From Chloroflexaceae bacterium (GTDB taxonomy: Bacteria > Chloroflexota > Chloroflexia > Chloroflexales > Chloroflexaceae): a DNA stretch of 7,304 nt. The notes beneath the pieces are model-generated. The model saw nothing but the letters and a program-made list of their open reading frames with translations. It made no database searches and was not told where the DNA came from. Position numbers and translations under genes: made by a program. Below are positions 4,782 through 7,304 of this stretch, in pieces. The DNA lies in assembly GCA_026417815.1 (NCBI GenBank), contig JAOACN010000436.1, positions 1-7,304 of the forward strand, read 5' to 3'. Every line of letters begins with the position of its first letter. The stretch's first letter is position 1.

Positions 4782-6954
4782 ACCGCGGCACGGTGACGAT
4801 CACCTCGGCGCCGCAACCGACCGCGGAACGCACCTCCACCGTACCGCCAATCTCGGCGGCGCGCTCGCGCATGCTCAACAGGCCGAAGTGCCGCCCGTCG
4901 CCGGCGGGCAGGGCCTCGGGGTCGAACCCCTGGCCATCGTCGCGCACGGAGACCCGCACGCGCTCGCTGGTGAAGGTGAGTGTAATCTCGACGTTCCGGG
5001 CGTTGGCGTGCTTGACCACGTTGTTCAGGGCCTCCTGGACGATGCGGTAGATCGGCTGCTCGATACCGCGGGCCAGACGCTCGTCGCCGCTGACGCTGAG
5101 GGTGATCACCATCCCCTCGCGATGGGCCAGGAACCGGGCGTGTTGCCGCAGCGCGGCCACCAGTCCCTGATCGCGCAAGGCCGGCGGGCGAAGCTGGTAG
5201 ATCAAGGCGCGCATCTCGGCCAGCGCGGCGGTGGCCGTCTCCTGCAACCGCTCAAGCTGGAGCGCGACCCGCTGCGGGTTGCGCTCGAGTTGCACCCGCG
5301 CCGCCTGCGCGGTAAGGGTGATGCTGAAGAGTTGCTGGGTCACACTGTCGTGCAACTCGCGGGCCAGCCGGTTGCGCTCCTCCAGAACCGCCGCGGTCTG
5401 GGCCTTGCGGTAGAGCCGGGCATTTTCGAGGGCGCTGGCAAGGATATCGGCCACGGTGGTCAGGGTGCGCGCATCCTCTTCGCTGAAGGCCCCCGGCCGG
5501 GGCGCCTCGGCGTTGATCACGCCGAGGACCCGTCCGCTCGCCATGATGGGCACGGCGAGTTCAGCGCGCACGCCGGCCCGCTCGGGGAGGGGCAGATAGT
5601 CGGGATCGGCGGAGACGTCGTTTACCAGCAACGTCTGGCCACTGCGGGCGGCGCGCCCGATCAGCCCCAGGCTGCGATGCTGGCGGTACCCGGCCGGTGG
5701 CGACGCCACCCGGCCACTGGAGGCGGCGAGCGCCAGATCGCCGGTCTCTTCATCCACCAGAAAGAGATCCACCTGATCGTAGCCAAACCCGCGGCGGATC
5801 TCGGCGGTGACCTCGGGGAGGCTTACCGCCTGGTCGAGCGAGGCCGAGGCGCTGCGGGCGATGGCGTTGAGCACGGCGAGCTGTTCGGCGCGGCGCTGCA
5901 CCTGGGCGGCCAGATCCTGCGCCTCGGCGTAGAGACGGGCCGAGGTGATCGGGCCGCCGACCTGGGCGGCAATGGCCTCGAGCAGATCCACGTCCTCGTA
6001 GGTAAAGGCCCCGGGGCGTGGCGCCCCTACGTTGAGCGTGCCGATCACCCGCCCTCCACTGCGGAGGGGTACGACAATCGCGGCGCGGGCGGCGGGGTCG
6101 GGCGGGGGGAAGCTGGCATGTTCATCGAACTGGTTGGCAAAGAAGGCCCGATCGTGGCGGGCCGCCCAGCCGATCATCCCCTCGCCGACACTGAAACGAG
6201 CGCCGAGCAGGTGCGCCTCGCCGGGCGCGGCCGCGACGATGACCAGCGTATCGGCGCCATCGAGCAGGGCCAGCGAACCGCTGCCAAAGGCGGCCGCCAC
6301 ACGCTCGATGGTCCGATCGAGAATGGCCCGCACATCGAGGGTCGCGCTGACATCGCGCCCGAGGGCGGCCAGCAGTTGTTCCCTGGCCAGCAGCCGCGCG
6401 CTGCGCTCGGCGAGACGCACATTTTCGACGGCCATGGCCGCCTGGCGCGCGATGGCCTCGATCACCAGCACGACGGTTGGATCGAGCGCCGGCATATCCG
6501 CAGGGAGCGCCAGATAGATCACCCCGATCAGGCGATCGCCACGCCCCCGCAATGGCGCCAGGAGGACGGCGGACCCCTGAACAGCCTCGGCATCGGCGGC
6601 GAGTGGCAACGGTTCGCCCGCGGGCAATAAAAACGAGTCGCTCACCCGGTATTCGGCCCGCAACAGGACCGGGTAGGCCCCCGGCGGCACGACCTCGGCG
6701 CGCAGCCGCGCCTCGAGCGCTGGCGCGACGCCGGCGAAGGCCACGGCTTCCAGAGCGTCGGTGTCAATGTTCCGCAGGCGCACATACGCCCGCGGGCTGG
6801 CGACTACGCGACGCAACGTCTCGGCAACTTCCCGCAGCAGCGTCTCGGGGGCGTCGTGCGCGCGGATGTGGCTGCCCAGGGCCAGCAGATCGCCCAGAGG
6901 CAGCGCCAGCGTTCCCCCGCGATGCGGCTCATTGCCCGGTAGCGGCCCGCTCAT
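4780..6954 (-). CDS. Cytosolic sensor histidine kinase, GAF-GAF-GAF-HisKA_3-HATPase
   Basis: This 724-residue kinase autophosphorylates on histidine and should pass phosphate to a NarL-type regulator, most likely the one encoded downstream. Three GAF sensor domains lie at about 36-182, 205-345 and 375-515. The second and third look like an internal duplication (IGTLNVGAPRPGAF at 304-317 and LGVINAEAPRPGAF at 477-490). The dimerisation helix has the HisKA_3 H-box EERNRLARELHDSVTQQLFS with phospho-acceptor H535. The ATPase domain shows the N-box EALNNVVKHA (641-650), G1 RDDGQGFDPE (671-680) and GLLSMRERA (691-699). No transmembrane segment is visible, so the signal is cytoplasmic. The only cysteine is C714 in the ATPase domain, which argues against covalent bilin binding or an Fe-S cluster in the GAF domains; the ligand is unknown. 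The ATG overlaps the upstream scpA stop, with GAGGA 9 bases before it. Confidence 0.95.
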   Translation of the reverse strand: MSGPLPGNEPHRGGTLALPLGDLLALGSHIRAHDAPETLLREVAETLRRVVASPRAYVRLRNIDTDALEAVAFAGVAPALEARLRAEVVPPGAYPVLLRAEYRVSDSFLLPAGEPLPLAADAEAVQGSAVLLAPLRGRGDRLIGVIYLALPADMPALDPTVVLVIEAIARQAAMAVENVRLAERSARLLAREQLLAALGRDVSATLDVRAILDRTIERVAAAFGSGSLALLDGADTLVIVAAAPGEAHLLGARFSVGEGMIGWAARHDRAFFANQFDEHASFPPPDPAARAAIVVPLRSGGRVIGTLNVGAPRPGAFTYEDVDLLEAIAAQVGGPITSARLYAEAQDLAAQVQRRAEQLAVLNAIARSASASLDQAVSLPEVTAEIRRGFGYDQVDLFLVDEETGDLALAASSGRVASPPAGYRQHRSLGLIGRAARSGQTLLVNDVSADPDYLPLPERAGVRAELAVPIMASGRVLGVINAEAPRPGAFSEEDARTLTTVADILASALENARLYRKAQTAAVLEERNRLARELHDSVTQQLFSITLTAQAARVQLERNPQRVALQLERLQETATAALAEMRALIYQLRPPALRDQGLVAALRQHARFLAHREGMVITLSVSGDERLARGIEQPIYRIVQEALNNVVKHANARNVEITLTFTSERVRVSVRDDGQGFDPEALPAGDGRHFGLLSMRERAAEIGGTVEVRSAVGCGAEVIVTVPR

Positions 6955-6968
6955 AGCGCATCGTCCTC
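6951..6968 (-). promoter_or_regulatory. ATGA stop-start overlap with internal ribosome site (scpA to kinase)
   Basis: The TGA of scpA (6953-6951) and the ATG of the kinase (6954-6952) overlap. GAGGA at 6968-6964, inside the scpA coding sequence, lies 9 bases before the ATG. This arrangement usually means coupled translation from one message. Confidence 0.8.
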
Positions 6969-7304
6969 GAACGTCGCCTCGGCGGGGGCCAGCACGGCCT
7001 CGCCGCGGCCAATGCTGATGATCCCGAAGAGGTCGCGCTGTTCCACGGCGATAACGCGCCGTTTCAGCAACTCGAGCACTGCCCAGAAGGTGACGATCAC
7101 CTCTTCCCGCCGCGTATCCGGGGCCAGCAGGTCGTCGAAGCTGAACCAGGGCGCCCGCTCCAGGCGCCGCAGAATGTCGGCAACCACCTGGGCCACGGTC
7201 AGGCGCGGGCCAAGGGCGATGACCGCGGCCTGTTCCAGCGGCAGGGCCAGTTGTAGGCGGCGCTGGAGCGCGGCGACCAGCTCGGCCACTGTATGCCGCA
7301 CGGG
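6951..7304 (-). CDS. scpA: Segregation and condensation protein A, C-terminal part (5' end outside window)
   Basis: The frame is open from the window edge to the TGA at 6953-6951, giving 117 residues. They match the C-terminal winged-helix region of ScpA, the kleisin that bridges the SMC ATPase head and ScpB in chromosome condensation. Diagnostic are the TVAELVAAL and LTVAQVVADILRRL helices and WFSFDDLLAPDTRREEVIVT, followed by FWAVLELLKRR, VEQRDLF and GII. This is where the family reads SFEELL..SR.EVVVTFLALLEL.K....EQ..FG.I. A GTG near the edge (7301) is not taken as the start, because the frame continues upstream and the N-terminal half of ScpA would be missing. The stop overlaps the kinase start as ATGA, so the two are probably co-transcribed and translationally coupled. 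The tail after the family homology (GRGEAVLAPAEATFEDDAL) is an acidic extension. Confidence 0.87.
   Translation of the reverse strand, partial: PVRHTVAELVAALQRRLQLALPLEQAAVIALGPRLTVAQVVADILRRLERAPWFSFDDLLAPDTRREEVIVTFWAVLELLKRRVIAVEQRDLFGIISIGRGEAVLAPAEATFEDDAL

Noticed and set aside
4675..6630. A 651-codon open frame on the plus strand opposite the sensor kinase
   Set aside because: It is fully antisense to a kinase with all catalytic motifs intact, has G/H/R/A-rich composition and no recognisable domain. Long antisense frames are expected in GC-rich coding DNA.
7240..7301. GTG at 7301 as the true start of the scpA-like gene
   Set aside because: The frame stays open to the window edge, and the visible part corresponds only to the C-terminal region of ScpA, so the gene is more likely cut by the window.

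Overview
The window is GC-rich bacterial DNA in which every gene I can support lies on the minus strand. Three things point to the phylum Chloroflexota, probably class Chloroflexia (Roseiflexus/Chloroflexus-like): the protein families present; a secreted MBG-repeat protein that ends in a short LPL-type C-terminal motif; and long intergenic spacers packed with GC-rich hairpins of the GGGAGGGC-loop-GCCCTCCC type. This placement comes from family resemblance and memory, not from a database search.

In transcription order (right to left) the layout is as follows. (1) 7304-6951 is the 3' end of scpA, the kleisin subunit of the SMC condensin. (2) 6954-4780 is a cytosolic sensor kinase with three GAF domains and a HisKA_3/HATPase core; its ATG overlaps the scpA stop codon as ATGA. 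(3) 4779-4422 is a 358-base spacer holding several hairpins and a possible miniature element with 21-bp imperfect inverted ends. (4) 4421-3774 is a NarL/FixJ response regulator, the likely partner of the kinase. (5) 3773-3350 is a second spacer with a perfect 17-bp hairpin. (6) 3349-1814 is a secreted protein with four tandem MBG repeats, followed by a convincing intrinsic terminator at 1775-1739. (7) 1589-843 is an RNase Z-like metallo-beta-lactamase-fold hydrolase. (8) 842-483 is a spacer with a 74-bp direct repeat of period 114. (9) 482 to the left edge is an open reading frame that starts as LarB and changes, in frame, into the middle of 2-oxoglutarate dehydrogenase E1 (SucA).

The kinase and regulator probably form a two-component system that responds to a cytoplasmic signal. 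Nothing in the sequence identifies the signal or the regulon. The MBG protein and the MBL hydrolase look like independent transcription units. I see no CRISPR array, tRNA, rRNA, phage gene or transposase.

The most striking item is the LarB-SucA chimera. Its two halves are each well conserved, the frame is unbroken, and the join falls on a short motif that both families can share. It is either a real microhomology-mediated rearrangement or an assembly chimera. The second item worth attention is the set of structured intergenic repeats, one copy of which doubles as a terminator. I found no convincing new multi-gene defence or metabolic system in this window.
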